64,000 bases of DNA, taken from assembly GCF_014203275.1 (NCBI RefSeq), contig NZ_JACHIP010000007.1, forward strand, positions 124,001-188,000, read 5' to 3'. Source of the stretch: Granulicella aggregans (lineage in GTDB: Bacteria > Acidobacteriota > Terriglobia > Terriglobales > Acidobacteriaceae). The notes below the pieces were generated by a model. That model was not told the origin of the DNA. It searched no databases and saw only the letters and a program-made list of their open reading frames with translations. Made by a program: the position numbers and the translations under genes. Shown here one piece after another: positions 17,394 through 25,851 of this stretch (the stretch's first letter is position 1; each line of letters starts with the position of its first letter).

Positions 17394-17443
17394 CCCGGGT
17401 GCCCCATCCATCGCGCTTTTGTCTCTCGCGATGGGTGGGACGT
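17394..17443. repeat. Palindromic intergenic repeat, family 2 (copy E)
   Basis: A hairpin with arms CCCATCCATCGCG (17403-17415) and CGCGATGGGTGGG (17428-17440), one mismatch in 13. The flanks GGTGC and ACGTA are shared with the copy at 41961. It lies between convergent genes (second DMT half and hpnE) and could serve both as a terminator. Confidence 0.65.
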
Positions 17444-17455
17444 AAAACGCCCGCG

Positions 17456-18856
17456 CTAACGAACTAACAGAGGCATCACCCCCGTAGCCGGAAGTTCAGC
17501 CGAAAGATAGCGAGCCATATCGCCCATCAGCGCTCCAGCCGCAAGTCTTCCGCTGCGTACGGCACCTTCCATGGTCGAAGGCCACTCAGTCGCCGTCCAA
17601 TCGCCAGCGAGATAGAGGCCCGGCCACGGTGTCTTCTGCGTGGGCCTATAAGCATCGAGACCCGGAGTAACCGAAAACGTCGCGCGGGCTTCTTTCAGCA
17701 CGCTCGACTTGACGAGCCGAGCAGTCTTGACCGCCGGAAAGAACATCGCCAGTTCTTCAAGAGCAGAGGCGAGTATCTCTTCCCTACCCAGTTTCAACTC
17801 CGGCCATGACGCACTGATGACCAGCTCCAGATACGTCCCACGCGAGGCCGGCCAGCGGCGTATGCGCGACTTGGTAAAGATCCATTGAATACGCGTATCA
17901 AGCAGCACGGCGTGGTCTAAATCGATGACCTCACGATCGAACCAGAGATGGATCGTCGTGATGGGCGCAGCGATAAAGTGCTCGAATCCAGCAGCGATCG
18001 GAGCGCCTCCCGGCAACTCCCGCAGGATGCCCTGAGTTTGTTTGAAGTCCACTGCGAGGATCACATTGCTCGTCTCGAAGACGGCGCTTTCGGTCGTGAC
18101 CCGCCAGCGATCGCCAGCTATCTGTTCGAGCCCGGTCATACCGGTCTTCATGCGAACATCGACTCCGCGAGATTGAGCCAGCTCCGTCAGCGGATTCAAC
18201 CACTCACTCAGCGGCAGCGCGGGAATCCCAAGCCTTCCGGCCTGCGGTGATCGCAGAAACGATTCGTGGAAGACCTTACCCGCGTACTTCGTCGAGCAGT
18301 TATCAAAGCCATCGTTCAACGCGCCAACCACCACTGGCTCCCAGAAGTGGCGAATCGCTCGTTCGGTCTGGCGAGTCCGCTTTAACCAAGTCGCAAAGCT
18401 CTCCGCATCCGAAGCGGGATAGCCACGCAAAAACTCCACTAACCCTCTCGCGACGCCGATCTTGTCACTCAGGCCCAGCATGGGCGCGCGCAGAAAACTT
18501 ATCGTCTGGTGCGATGGCGCGGGCAGCACTCCGGGCGCAAGTCGCGTTCTATTGCCATTAGGCTCGAGGAAGAAAAGTTGGTCGTACCAGCGGATCGTGT
18601 CCGCTGCGCCTGCCTGCTCGAAGAGGTCGATGAGGTTCGTGCAGCAGCCCAGGATCACATGCTGCGAGTCGACAACCTCATCAAGCGCTGGATGCGGATA
18701 CGAGTAGGCACGTCCGCCCAGCGTCGGCCGCCGGTCGAGGACTGTAATGCTGTTGCCGCTGATCTCCGCTCCGCCCTGCGATAGGGCAAGCGCAGCGGCA
18801 GTCCCCGCAAGGCCACCCCCAACGACGACTACGTCACGCTGAATCGCTCCGCTCAT
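17456..18856 (-). CDS. hpnE: Hydroxysqualene dehydroxylase (squalene-associated FAD-dependent desaturase HpnE)
   Basis: A protein of 466 residues that removes the hydroxyl of hydroxysqualene to give squalene, the third step of the HpnCDE route. The N-terminal FAD dinucleotide fold VVVVGGGLAGTAAALALSQ is followed by the second FAD strand LDRRPTLGGRAYSYPHP. The C-terminal flavin-binding segment is GLYLAGDWTATEWPSTMEGAVRSG. It is the last gene of the ADH-hpnC-hpnD-hpnE unit. ATG 18856 begins 7 bases after the hpnD stop; a TTG five codons earlier would overlap hpnD. Confidence 0.9.
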   Translation of the reverse strand: MSGAIQRDVVVVGGGLAGTAAALALSQGGAEISGNSITVLDRRPTLGGRAYSYPHPALDEVVDSQHVILGCCTNLIDLFEQAGAADTIRWYDQLFFLEPNGNRTRLAPGVLPAPSHQTISFLRAPMLGLSDKIGVARGLVEFLRGYPASDAESFATWLKRTRQTERAIRHFWEPVVVGALNDGFDNCSTKYAGKVFHESFLRSPQAGRLGIPALPLSEWLNPLTELAQSRGVDVRMKTGMTGLEQIAGDRWRVTTESAVFETSNVILAVDFKQTQGILRELPGGAPIAAGFEHFIAAPITTIHLWFDREVIDLDHAVLLDTRIQWIFTKSRIRRWPASRGTYLELVISASWPELKLGREEILASALEELAMFFPAVKTARLVKSSVLKEARATFSVTPGLDAYRPTQKTPWPGLYLAGDWTATEWPSTMEGAVRSGRLAAGALMGDMARYLSAELPATGVMPLLVR

Positions 18857-18863
18857 CCCCCGT

Positions 18864-19796
18864 TCATCCAAGGATTCGGTTCCTGAAAGACAGCAGAACG
18901 CCCTGTACGAGAATCGTCAGCTTCTGCGCCGTCGGCACCGAGGCACGCTCGCTGAAGACGTCGTAGTCCGCCGCGATGATGCGTTCCAGCAGGCGGCGGT
19001 AGATCGTCACGAGCACCCACAATGCAGCGCGGCTGTCGCGGTCGATCAGCGGCAGCAGCAGCTGCGCCGATGCGTAGTAAGCTTCAGCCTTTTCGCCGAG
19101 TGCGCGGAGCATATCGCGATCGTTCTTGACCGGCAGTTCACCCGAGGAGAGTACCTGTAACCGGTCGAAGGTGAGCCCATATCCAGCCATCAGGTCGAGC
19201 GGCAGATAGCAGCGCCCACGTTCGGCGTCTTCCTTCACATCGCGAAGAATGTTCGTCAACTGGAAGGCAATGCCGGTCTCTTCGGCGAACTTCTCGGCCC
19301 TTGGGTCCGAATAACCGAAGATGCGAATGCAGACGAGGCCGACCACCGATGCGACCAGGTAACAGTAGCGATAAAGAGCGTCAAAGTCAGCATAGCCACG
19401 TATCTCGCCATCGTCCGTCTCGTCGGGGTAAAGGTCCATCGTCGTTCCCTGCACAAGCTGCTCTAGCAGATCGTCAGAGATGCCGAAGCGAGCCTGTGTA
19501 TCGCGCACTGCGACGAAGACCGGGTCAGCATCTTCGAGCGTGGATCGCCGCCACGCAGCAATCCACTCGTCCATCATCACGCGGCGAACTTCGATCGAAA
19601 ATGTCTCATCGTCGGAGAGATCGTCCGCGCGTCGCATGAAGGCGTAGATCGCGCACATCGCATCGCGCTTGGCTCGAGGTAGCACGCGGAAGGAGTAGTA
19701 GAAGTTCTTCGCCTCGCGTTTCGCGATGGCGTCGCAGGCAGCGTAGGCAGCGGCGATCTCCATCGTCGGCGGTTGCGTCGAGACGGGCACGCTCAC
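18864..19796 (-). CDS. hpnD: Presqualene diphosphate synthase HpnD
   Basis: A protein of 310 residues of the trans-isoprenyl diphosphate head-to-head synthase family, condensing two farnesyl diphosphates to presqualene diphosphate. It has the first aspartate-rich motif RRADDLSDDE, the segment YCYLVASVVGLVCIRIFGY, and the second motif NILRDVKEDAERGRCYLP. The end is basic (FRNRILG). It overlaps hpnC by 4 bases and is followed by hpnE, the normal HpnCDE order. Confidence 0.92.
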   Translation of the reverse strand: MSVPVSTQPPTMEIAAAYAACDAIAKREAKNFYYSFRVLPRAKRDAMCAIYAFMRRADDLSDDETFSIEVRRVMMDEWIAAWRRSTLEDADPVFVAVRDTQARFGISDDLLEQLVQGTTMDLYPDETDDGEIRGYADFDALYRYCYLVASVVGLVCIRIFGYSDPRAEKFAEETGIAFQLTNILRDVKEDAERGRCYLPLDLMAGYGLTFDRLQVLSSGELPVKNDRDMLRALGEKAEAYYASAQLLLPLIDRDSRAALWVLVTIYRRLLERIIAADYDVFSERASVPTAQKLTILVQGVLLSFRNRILG

Positions 19797-20752
19797 GATC
19801 TCGCTCCAAGCAACTTACCCCAGACTGCCCCCGCGACCAGTTGCAGCTTGCGAGTCTTTGAGACCTCGGGACGACTCTTCAAGGTGTCGTAGTCCTGCGC
19901 GGCGATCGCATCCAAGATCGACTCGCCACCTTTGCGGAAGAGATCCAGCGTCGTCGCAAGCTCACGGTCAACATGCTGGCTGATCGCGCTTCCCTCGCGC
20001 AGCATCTCTCGTGTGTACGCGACGAGATGCTGCATCAGTGTACGGAACTGTGGCGTGAACCGCCGTGCGGTAATGTCGTCGTCCGTCACGCCGAACTGCG
20101 TCATCAAATCGGCCGGGAGATAGCGGCGACCACGCTCCCAGTCTTCGACCACATCCTGCCAGAAGTTGGCGAGTTGAAGCGCGGTACAGATCTTGTCGGA
20201 GAGCAGGGCGAGCGACTCTTCGCGGTAGCCGGAGATCAGCAGGACGAGCCGTCCTACGGGATTCGCCGAGTCATGCGAGTACGCACCCAACTCGGCAAGT
20301 GACTCGTAGCGCGTCTTTGTCTGGTCAAGCCGAAAGGCGGCGAGCAGATCATGGAAGAGATGCCGGGGCAGATTATGTTCAGCGATCGTCTCATGCAGCG
20401 CGACAAAGACCGGATGCCGCGACTGTGCAGGCGCGTCGTAGCACTCGTCGAGCAGAGCGCCCCACTCGTCGAGGAGACGCAGCGCGGTCTGCGGATCGGA
20501 GACCTCATCACCAAGATCATCCGAGACGCGGCAGTACGCGTAGACACTCTCGAAGTGTGGTCGCACTGCCTTGGGCAAGAACCACGTCGCGACATGGAAG
20601 TTTTCGTAATGCGAGGTTGCCAGGTTGCGGCACCACAGCTTCGCCTCAGCCAGCGTAGGCCGCGCGGCGGGCATGATGTACTCCGGTGGAGCGCCCTCAA
20701 GGTTGCCATGTAAGCGATCGACCGGAACCGCCAGCTCCGCCGACGAGCTCAT
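19793..20752 (-). CDS. hpnC: Hydroxysqualene synthase HpnC
   Basis: A protein of 319 residues, paralogous to HpnD, that converts presqualene diphosphate to hydroxysqualene. The first motif is YCRVSDDLGDEV, and the second is LANFWQDVVEDWERGRRYLP with the W typical of HpnC. It overlaps both the dehydrogenase gene upstream and hpnD downstream by 4 bases, so all are coupled. The end (TRKLQLVAGAVWGKLLG) probably lies close to the membrane. Confidence 0.92.
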   Translation of the reverse strand: MSSSAELAVPVDRLHGNLEGAPPEYIMPAARPTLAEAKLWCRNLATSHYENFHVATWFLPKAVRPHFESVYAYCRVSDDLGDEVSDPQTALRLLDEWGALLDECYDAPAQSRHPVFVALHETIAEHNLPRHLFHDLLAAFRLDQTKTRYESLAELGAYSHDSANPVGRLVLLISGYREESLALLSDKICTALQLANFWQDVVEDWERGRRYLPADLMTQFGVTDDDITARRFTPQFRTLMQHLVAYTREMLREGSAISQHVDRELATTLDLFRKGGESILDAIAAQDYDTLKSRPEVSKTRKLQLVAGAVWGKLLGARS

Positions 20753-21882
20753 CGTGCGGCCCCCACAAGCGCCGACTCTACCAGTGCAAAATCCTCCAAC
20801 GGATGGCTCCCCGGGAAGATCGCCGTCTTAATCTCCAGCCGCGACGCACCCCGGGAGCGCGTCAGCATCTTGTGGAAGAGATGGGGGACATCAGCAAGCG
20901 ACGCTCTGCCGGTGATGTACTCCGCCGCTTTAAAGCGACCGCTTGTCACTAATTCGAACGCCGTCCGGCAGGCAGCCGGCGTGTGATGGAAGCTGGCCTT
21001 CAGCGTGATGTCGCCGTAGTGCAGCCGGTTGGTGTCGAGCGTGACCCGCGTCCCTGAGGGTGGTCCGCCAAAAAAGTTTACAGTTCCGCCTTTGCGAACC
21101 ATATCGACGGCCCATCCCCACGTCATAGGAGTGGCGACCGCCTCAATGACAGAGTCCGCTCCGCGTTGTTGCGGTGTCAGAGCGCGTGTTGCGGCGACAA
21201 TGTCGATTCCGTCGTGGATCTGCACAACCTGAGAAGCACCAAAAAGCCGCGCGGAAGCGATCTGATCTTCCCGCTTCACCACGGCAATCACATGAATGCC
21301 CGCCAGTTCCGCCGCGTGCATAAACATCAGCCCGATAGGCCCTGCCCCTACAACCACCATCGTGTCGCCAGGCCTCGCCATCGTCTCTTCCAGACCGCGA
21401 ACCACGCAGGCCAGAGGCTCGGTCAGCGCTGCGTGCTCGAAGGCAATCCCCTCTGGAATGTGCAGTGTGTTCTTCTCCACAATCCTCGCTGGAACCCGGA
21501 TAAACTCCGCGTAAGCACCGTTGTTGAAGAGCAGGTCCTCGCAGAGATTCTGCTGGTCGTGTTCGCAAAAGAAACATGCGTCGCAAGGCGCGGAGTTCAA
21601 CGCCACAACGCGATCACCCACGGAAAATCCGGTAACTCCCTCGCCTATATCGGACACCGTTCCGGCCAGTTCATGCCCGAACGGGATGGGCGGCTGCAGC
21701 ATCATCGCGTGATAACCGCGGCGATAGACCTTCAGGTCGGTGCCGCAGGTAAGCGCCGCTCCAACACGAACTACGATCTCTCCCTTTTCAGGAATCGGAA
21801 GCGGGACCCGCTCGAGGCGCAAATCTTCCTTGCCATGGAGCACTGCCGCCAGCATTTGGTTCGACGATCTCATTCTCTCCAT
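20749..21882 (-). CDS. Zinc-dependent medium-chain alcohol dehydrogenase coupled to hpnC
   Basis: A protein of 377 residues. It is a sorbitol/threonine-dehydrogenase-like MDR enzyme with catalytic zinc ligands Cys46 (TCGTDLK), His70 and Glu71 (FGHELAG), and a structural zinc lobe Cys100, 103, 106, 114 (APCDACFFCEHDQQNLC). The NAD(P)-binding glycines are VVVGAGPIGLM. It is first in the ADH-hpnC-hpnD-hpnE operon, overlapping hpnC by ATGA. The open frame continues upstream but is shadow of the divergent mlaE region; ATG 21882 has GGTGAG just before it (21873 and 21855 are alternatives). A role in hopanoid side-chain or precursor redox chemistry is inferred from the operon. Confidence 0.85.
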   Translation of the reverse strand: MERMRSSNQMLAAVLHGKEDLRLERVPLPIPEKGEIVVRVGAALTCGTDLKVYRRGYHAMMLQPPIPFGHELAGTVSDIGEGVTGFSVGDRVVALNSAPCDACFFCEHDQQNLCEDLLFNNGAYAEFIRVPARIVEKNTLHIPEGIAFEHAALTEPLACVVRGLEETMARPGDTMVVVGAGPIGLMFMHAAELAGIHVIAVVKREDQIASARLFGASQVVQIHDGIDIVAATRALTPQQRGADSVIEAVATPMTWGWAVDMVRKGGTVNFFGGPPSGTRVTLDTNRLHYGDITLKASFHHTPAACRTAFELVTSGRFKAAEYITGRASLADVPHLFHKMLTRSRGASRLEIKTAIFPGSHPLEDFALVESALVGAAR

Positions 21883-21990
21883 TTTCTCACCGATGAGCCT
21901 GCCGGTGGGCAGCGGGATTTGGTCGAAGAAAATGCTGACGGAATCGAAGTCGCCCGGAAGGAAACCGCATCTGATACATTGAGCCAGACT

Positions 21991-22773
21991 ATGCCTTTCG
22001 TTTCCCCAGACGTGTTCCTCAAACAACGTGTCGCAGCCGTGCAGGAATATTCCCTGCTGACGGGACAGGCGGTCGCGAATATCTTCAGCGGCCCGCACTA
22101 CTGGGATGATGTCTTCACCCAGATGGATTCCATCGGTGTCGGGTCGATGCCGATCGTCATTCTGACCGGATTTTTCACCGGTTGCGTGCTCGCTCTGCAG
22201 TCGGCCAGCTCGCTTGAGGCCTTCGGCGCGATCAGCATGACCGGCAGCCTGGTCGCCCTCTCGATGGTTAAAGAGCTTGGCCCAGTGCTTACTGGACTGA
22301 TGATCTCTGGCCGCAACGCCTCTGGGATGGCCTCCGAACTCGGCTCCATGAAGGTTACCGAGCAGATCGACGCCATGCGCGCTCTCGGAACCGATCCCGT
22401 CCGGAAGCTGGTTACGCCCCGCCTCATGGCCACCGTCTTCATGCTCTTCTTCCTCACCATCGTCTCGGACGCGGTCGGAATCGCGGGTGGCGCCCTGGTC
22501 AGCGTGACCATGCTGGGCTTGAATTTCTCCTCTTACTTCCACACCTCTTATCGCTCGCTTACCTACGCCGGCGTGACGCAGGGGCTGGTCAAGCCACTCT
22601 TCTCCGGCTTCATCATCGCGACCGTCGGCTGCTTCTTCGGCATGACCACCAAGGGTGGAACCCAAGGCGTCGGCCGATCGACGACCCAGGCCGTGGTCGT
22701 CTCGTCCGTCTTCATCATCATCGTGGACTTCCTGGTGAGCCGCGCGATGATCGGCATCTTTGGCAATCAATAG
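21991..22773 (+). CDS. MlaE-family ABC transporter permease
   Basis: A protein of 260 residues with five to six TM helices and the MlaE/YrbE pattern: MVKELGPVLTGLMISGRNASGMASELGSMKVTEQIDAMRALGTDP, the loop that docks to the ATPase. In E. coli, MlaE with MlaF, MlaB and MlaD moves phospholipids between the inner membrane and the periplasmic MlaC. ATG 21991 is the plausible start, since the frame upstream is antisense to the dehydrogenase gene. The ATPase gene follows after 27 bases. No mce-domain (MlaD) gene follows. Confidence 0.88.
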   Translation: MPFVSPDVFLKQRVAAVQEYSLLTGQAVANIFSGPHYWDDVFTQMDSIGVGSMPIVILTGFFTGCVLALQSASSLEAFGAISMTGSLVALSMVKELGPVLTGLMISGRNASGMASELGSMKVTEQIDAMRALGTDPVRKLVTPRLMATVFMLFFLTIVSDAVGIAGGALVSVTMLGLNFSSYFHTSYRSLTYAGVTQGLVKPLFSGFIIATVGCFFGMTTKGGTQGVGRSTTQAVVVSSVFIIIVDFLVSRAMIGIFGNQ

Positions 22774-22800
22774 ACCCTGGCAACCGATAGACGGCGGACG

Positions 22801-23658
22801 ATGGCAAATTCAGTGACCGCAAATTCAATGACATCCGACAAGACGGAACCGGCCTCCGCTGCAAACAGCGAAGAGCCCGTCGTTGTCTTTGAGGGCGTCT
22901 CCATCATCTTCGACGTGAAGCCGGTGATCGAGGACATCTCCTTCACGGTGATGCCTGGCGAGACCCGCATCATCCTCGGCCCCGCAGGCTGCGGCAAGTC
23001 GGTTCTGATGAAACTCGCCAACGGCTTGCTCAAGCCGGACACCGGCACCATCAAAGTCTTCGGCCAGGATGTCACGAAGATGAGCGAGAACGACCTCTAC
23101 AAACTGCGGTCGCGGATCGGCATGGTCTTTCAGGAGTCGGCTCTCTTCGACTCACTCTCCGTGGAAGAAAACGTCGCTTACCGCTTGAACGAGGAGAAGG
23201 TTCCTGAAGACGAGGCACATAAGCGGGTCGTCGAATCCCTCCGCTTCGTGGAACTGGAGAAAGCGATCTCCAAGTTCCCCTCGGAGCTCTCAGGTGGCAT
23301 GCGGCGACGCGTCTCGATTGCCCGAGCGCTGATTACTAAGCCCGACCTGATTCTCTACGACTCCCCCACCGGCGGCCTCGATCCCATCACCTCGACAACG
23401 ATCGTCGAACTCGTGGTCAAGCAACGCGATGTCTCTCACACCACCTCGCTGCTGATCACCCACCGCCTTCAGGACGCCTTCACGCTCGCGACCTACCAGT
23501 TCAACACCGAGACCGGGCACATGGAGAAGCTGCCGAACAACGGCATCGTTCCCAGCACGCGATTCCTGGTTCTGAACGAGGGTCGCATCGTCTTCGACGG
23601 CTCTACCGAAGAGCTTGTCCACTCAGACGACCCGTGGCTGAAGGAATACCTCTCTTAG
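22801..23658 (+). CDS. MlaF-family ABC transporter ATP-binding protein
   Basis: A protein of 285 residues. Walker A is GPAGCGKS, the Q-loop is FQESALFDSLSVEENV, the ABC signature is ELSGGMRRRVSIARAL, the D-loop is GGLDP, and the H-loop is LLITHRLQDAF. Walker B reads LILYDSPTGG, so the catalytic Glu that follows the Asp is Ser here. Residues 196-260 hold an insertion (YQFNTETGHMEKLPNNG) before the last strand. It is co-transcribed with the MlaE-type permease. It converges with the GH51 gene. Activity may be reduced or may depend on an alternative base. Confidence 0.87.
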   Translation: MANSVTANSMTSDKTEPASAANSEEPVVVFEGVSIIFDVKPVIEDISFTVMPGETRIILGPAGCGKSVLMKLANGLLKPDTGTIKVFGQDVTKMSENDLYKLRSRIGMVFQESALFDSLSVEENVAYRLNEEKVPEDEAHKRVVESLRFVELEKAISKFPSELSGGMRRRVSIARALITKPDLILYDSPTGGLDPITSTTIVELVVKQRDVSHTTSLLITHRLQDAFTLATYQFNTETGHMEKLPNNGIVPSTRFLVLNEGRIVFDGSTEELVHSDDPWLKEYLS

Positions 23659-23719
23659 CGGATGCGGACAGAAGTTAGCATCGTGCTGACGATCCAGTGA
23701 CCTGCTTCACGTCGATCGC

Positions 23720-25783
23720 TTAGCGCCGTTCCTCGCTTGAGGGAAATTCAATGACGGTGATACTGCGGCTGGGGAAGATGTGTGTGAGCCGCGAAGTGAA
23801 CTTCTCCGAGGTCACAGAAGGAGTCACTTCGTTGGGTCTGACCTCATCATTCGCCGCGAGAATAGTATTGGCCGTGATGGTCGATATATGCGCCGTGCCC
23901 TGTCGAACTCCCAGGGCAGAAAAATCGATCTCTGCAGTAGCCGCTCGAGTGAGGTGTCGGTTGACACAGAACAACAGAGTAGTTCCCTTGGATGTGGATT
24001 TCGCCGCAACGACATCCAGATAAGGAACGTTGACAATCTCCGGCAGGCGAAACACTCCGTGTGTCACCGAGTAAGTCGGCCCGTCGCTCTTCACCGCCAG
24101 CAGGCTGTCCGGTTGAGCATTGCTGTAGGTGCGCAGCACCCAGTAAGCGGGAGTTCCGTAAGCCTGGCCGTGCGTCTTGACGATGCCCGCGAAGTCGAGA
24201 ATTCCCGTCATATCCGAGACACCGACTGCGTCCGAGTTCCGCATCACCATGTTGAGGAAGCCGCCCGCAAAGAGGCCTCCGCCCAGGTTGGAGAAGTGAG
24301 GGCCGGTGTTCAGGCCCGAGATCATGAGCCACTCCGTAAACGCCACCTTCACATCCGGCCGGCCCGACTCGACGATTTGCTTCTTGATCGCCTGCATGCG
24401 CTCGCCAAGACCCCATGGCATCGCGAGAGCCGCCTCAATACGAAATTGATCGCTAGCGTAGGGGAGCTGCACGTTATCGCCCACAACGAAGTGCGTGGAG
24501 AGATAGTTGAAGGTGTCCAGTGGTGTCGAAAGCTGTTGGGCGTTCCAGTCGTGGAAGTGGTCCTCATCCCCTCCGGTCGCTATCAGACGAGCGTTCGGAT
24601 CGACGGCCCGCACGGCTTTGCTGGTGGCAAGGGTCTTGGCTGCCACTCGCTCCTGCGATGGATAGCCCACCTGGAAGTCGCCCCATAGCTCGTTGCCGAG
24701 TTCCCACAGGTTCCCGCCCTTGTGATCGCCCCAATGCTCGTTGATGTAGCGGACCCAGTCTGCCGCGTCCTGCGGCGCTCCCGTGCCAAGGTTGAGCGCG
24801 ACTTGCGGCTGGGAGTGGATCAGGCGGCAGAAGGCGAGGAACTCGTCCGTGCCAAAGGTGTTGTACTCCGGAATACCCCAGGAGAGATTCAGCTTTGAGA
24901 TCCGTTTGTCAGCCGGGCCAATGCCATCGTGCCAATCGTAGTGCGAGGTGAAGTTGCCGCCAAAGCGCACCAACGACGAGTGCAGATCGCGGGCGAGTGC
25001 GATGACATCAGGATCCATGCCTTCAACCGCATCGGCGGGCACCAGCGAGATGTTATCGACCTGTGCCCGCGCATCATCGCTGAGCGAAATCACGAGGTCG
25101 AGCGGGTCGAGAGGCGCTACATCTCCCTCCTTCAGCGCAAGGGTGAATGAATACTTCGTCCACCCGGCGCTTGAGGCCTCAAGGTTTGCCGAAGCAAGTA
25201 TGGCGTCGTGATGATCACGTCGGCGAAGAGAGACTTTTACGCCCGCGGGACCATCGACGTGCTTGATCCAGACACTACCCTTGTAGGTCAGCTCACGTTG
25301 AACAGGCAGGTAGACGCGCTCGAGAATGCCGACCTCAGTCTTAGGCAGCGACATGATCAGCATCGACTGATAGGAGTTCGCAGCATCGCCCCGAATCGGC
25401 GAGTAACGCGAGCCCTGGCCGCGCTCGAGCGGCTCCCAGGGCAGCGGCAAGCCAACCTCCGAACCGCGGCGAAGCTCCGGCCGATCGTGCAGCATCTCGG
25501 CCACATTGTTCGACGACCATAGCCCATCTTCAAACGATGGATTCTCAACCGCGTCCGCCCAAAGGCCACCGTAGGTCGACTGCCGGATCGGCTCAAGAAA
25601 GCTTCCGAAGAGCGTCTCCGGAATAGCCTGCGGACTCACGGGCCTGCTCACCTGGATGTGGATTATCCCAGCCGCTCCGGGATTGGATTCAGTCACCTGG
25701 GCAGTCGCAAAGGTAGCGGTGCCGCAGAGCACTCCGGCAGTCAGAGAAGCACCAATCAATATTCGGTGCCGAGAAAATTTCAT
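23720..25783 (-). CDS. Secreted alpha-L-arabinofuranosidase, GH51
   Basis: A protein of 687 residues with a signal peptide (ILIGASLTAGVLCGTATFATAQ). The GH51 catalytic barrel contains FGGNFTSHYDWHDGIGP, the acid/base Glu in LWELGNELWGD, and the nucleophile Glu in AFTEWLM. A C-terminal beta-sandwich ends ITVIEFP, and an N-terminal carbohydrate-binding-like domain precedes the barrel. It removes terminal arabinofuranosyl residues from arabinan or arabinoxylan. The signal-bearing start is ATG 25783 with AGGA upstream; a longer frame is discounted. It is the first gene of the arabinan locus. Confidence 0.9.
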   Translation of the reverse strand: MKFSRHRILIGASLTAGVLCGTATFATAQVTESNPGAAGIIHIQVSRPVSPQAIPETLFGSFLEPIRQSTYGGLWADAVENPSFEDGLWSSNNVAEMLHDRPELRRGSEVGLPLPWEPLERGQGSRYSPIRGDAANSYQSMLIMSLPKTEVGILERVYLPVQRELTYKGSVWIKHVDGPAGVKVSLRRRDHHDAILASANLEASSAGWTKYSFTLALKEGDVAPLDPLDLVISLSDDARAQVDNISLVPADAVEGMDPDVIALARDLHSSLVRFGGNFTSHYDWHDGIGPADKRISKLNLSWGIPEYNTFGTDEFLAFCRLIHSQPQVALNLGTGAPQDAADWVRYINEHWGDHKGGNLWELGNELWGDFQVGYPSQERVAAKTLATSKAVRAVDPNARLIATGGDEDHFHDWNAQQLSTPLDTFNYLSTHFVVGDNVQLPYASDQFRIEAALAMPWGLGERMQAIKKQIVESGRPDVKVAFTEWLMISGLNTGPHFSNLGGGLFAGGFLNMVMRNSDAVGVSDMTGILDFAGIVKTHGQAYGTPAYWVLRTYSNAQPDSLLAVKSDGPTYSVTHGVFRLPEIVNVPYLDVVAAKSTSKGTTLLFCVNRHLTRAATAEIDFSALGVRQGTAHISTITANTILAANDEVRPNEVTPSVTSEKFTSRLTHIFPSRSITVIEFPSSEERR

Positions 25784-25851
25784 GATCTGAAGTCCTTTCA
25801 AGCTGGGCCTTGCGTGAGTGGGTGCAGCTGTACTTGATCGCATGGAGATTC

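Noticed and set aside
21166..21990. In-frame upstream extension of the MlaE-type permease
   Set aside because: It is antisense to the zinc dehydrogenase gene; the permease domain begins only at ATG 21991.
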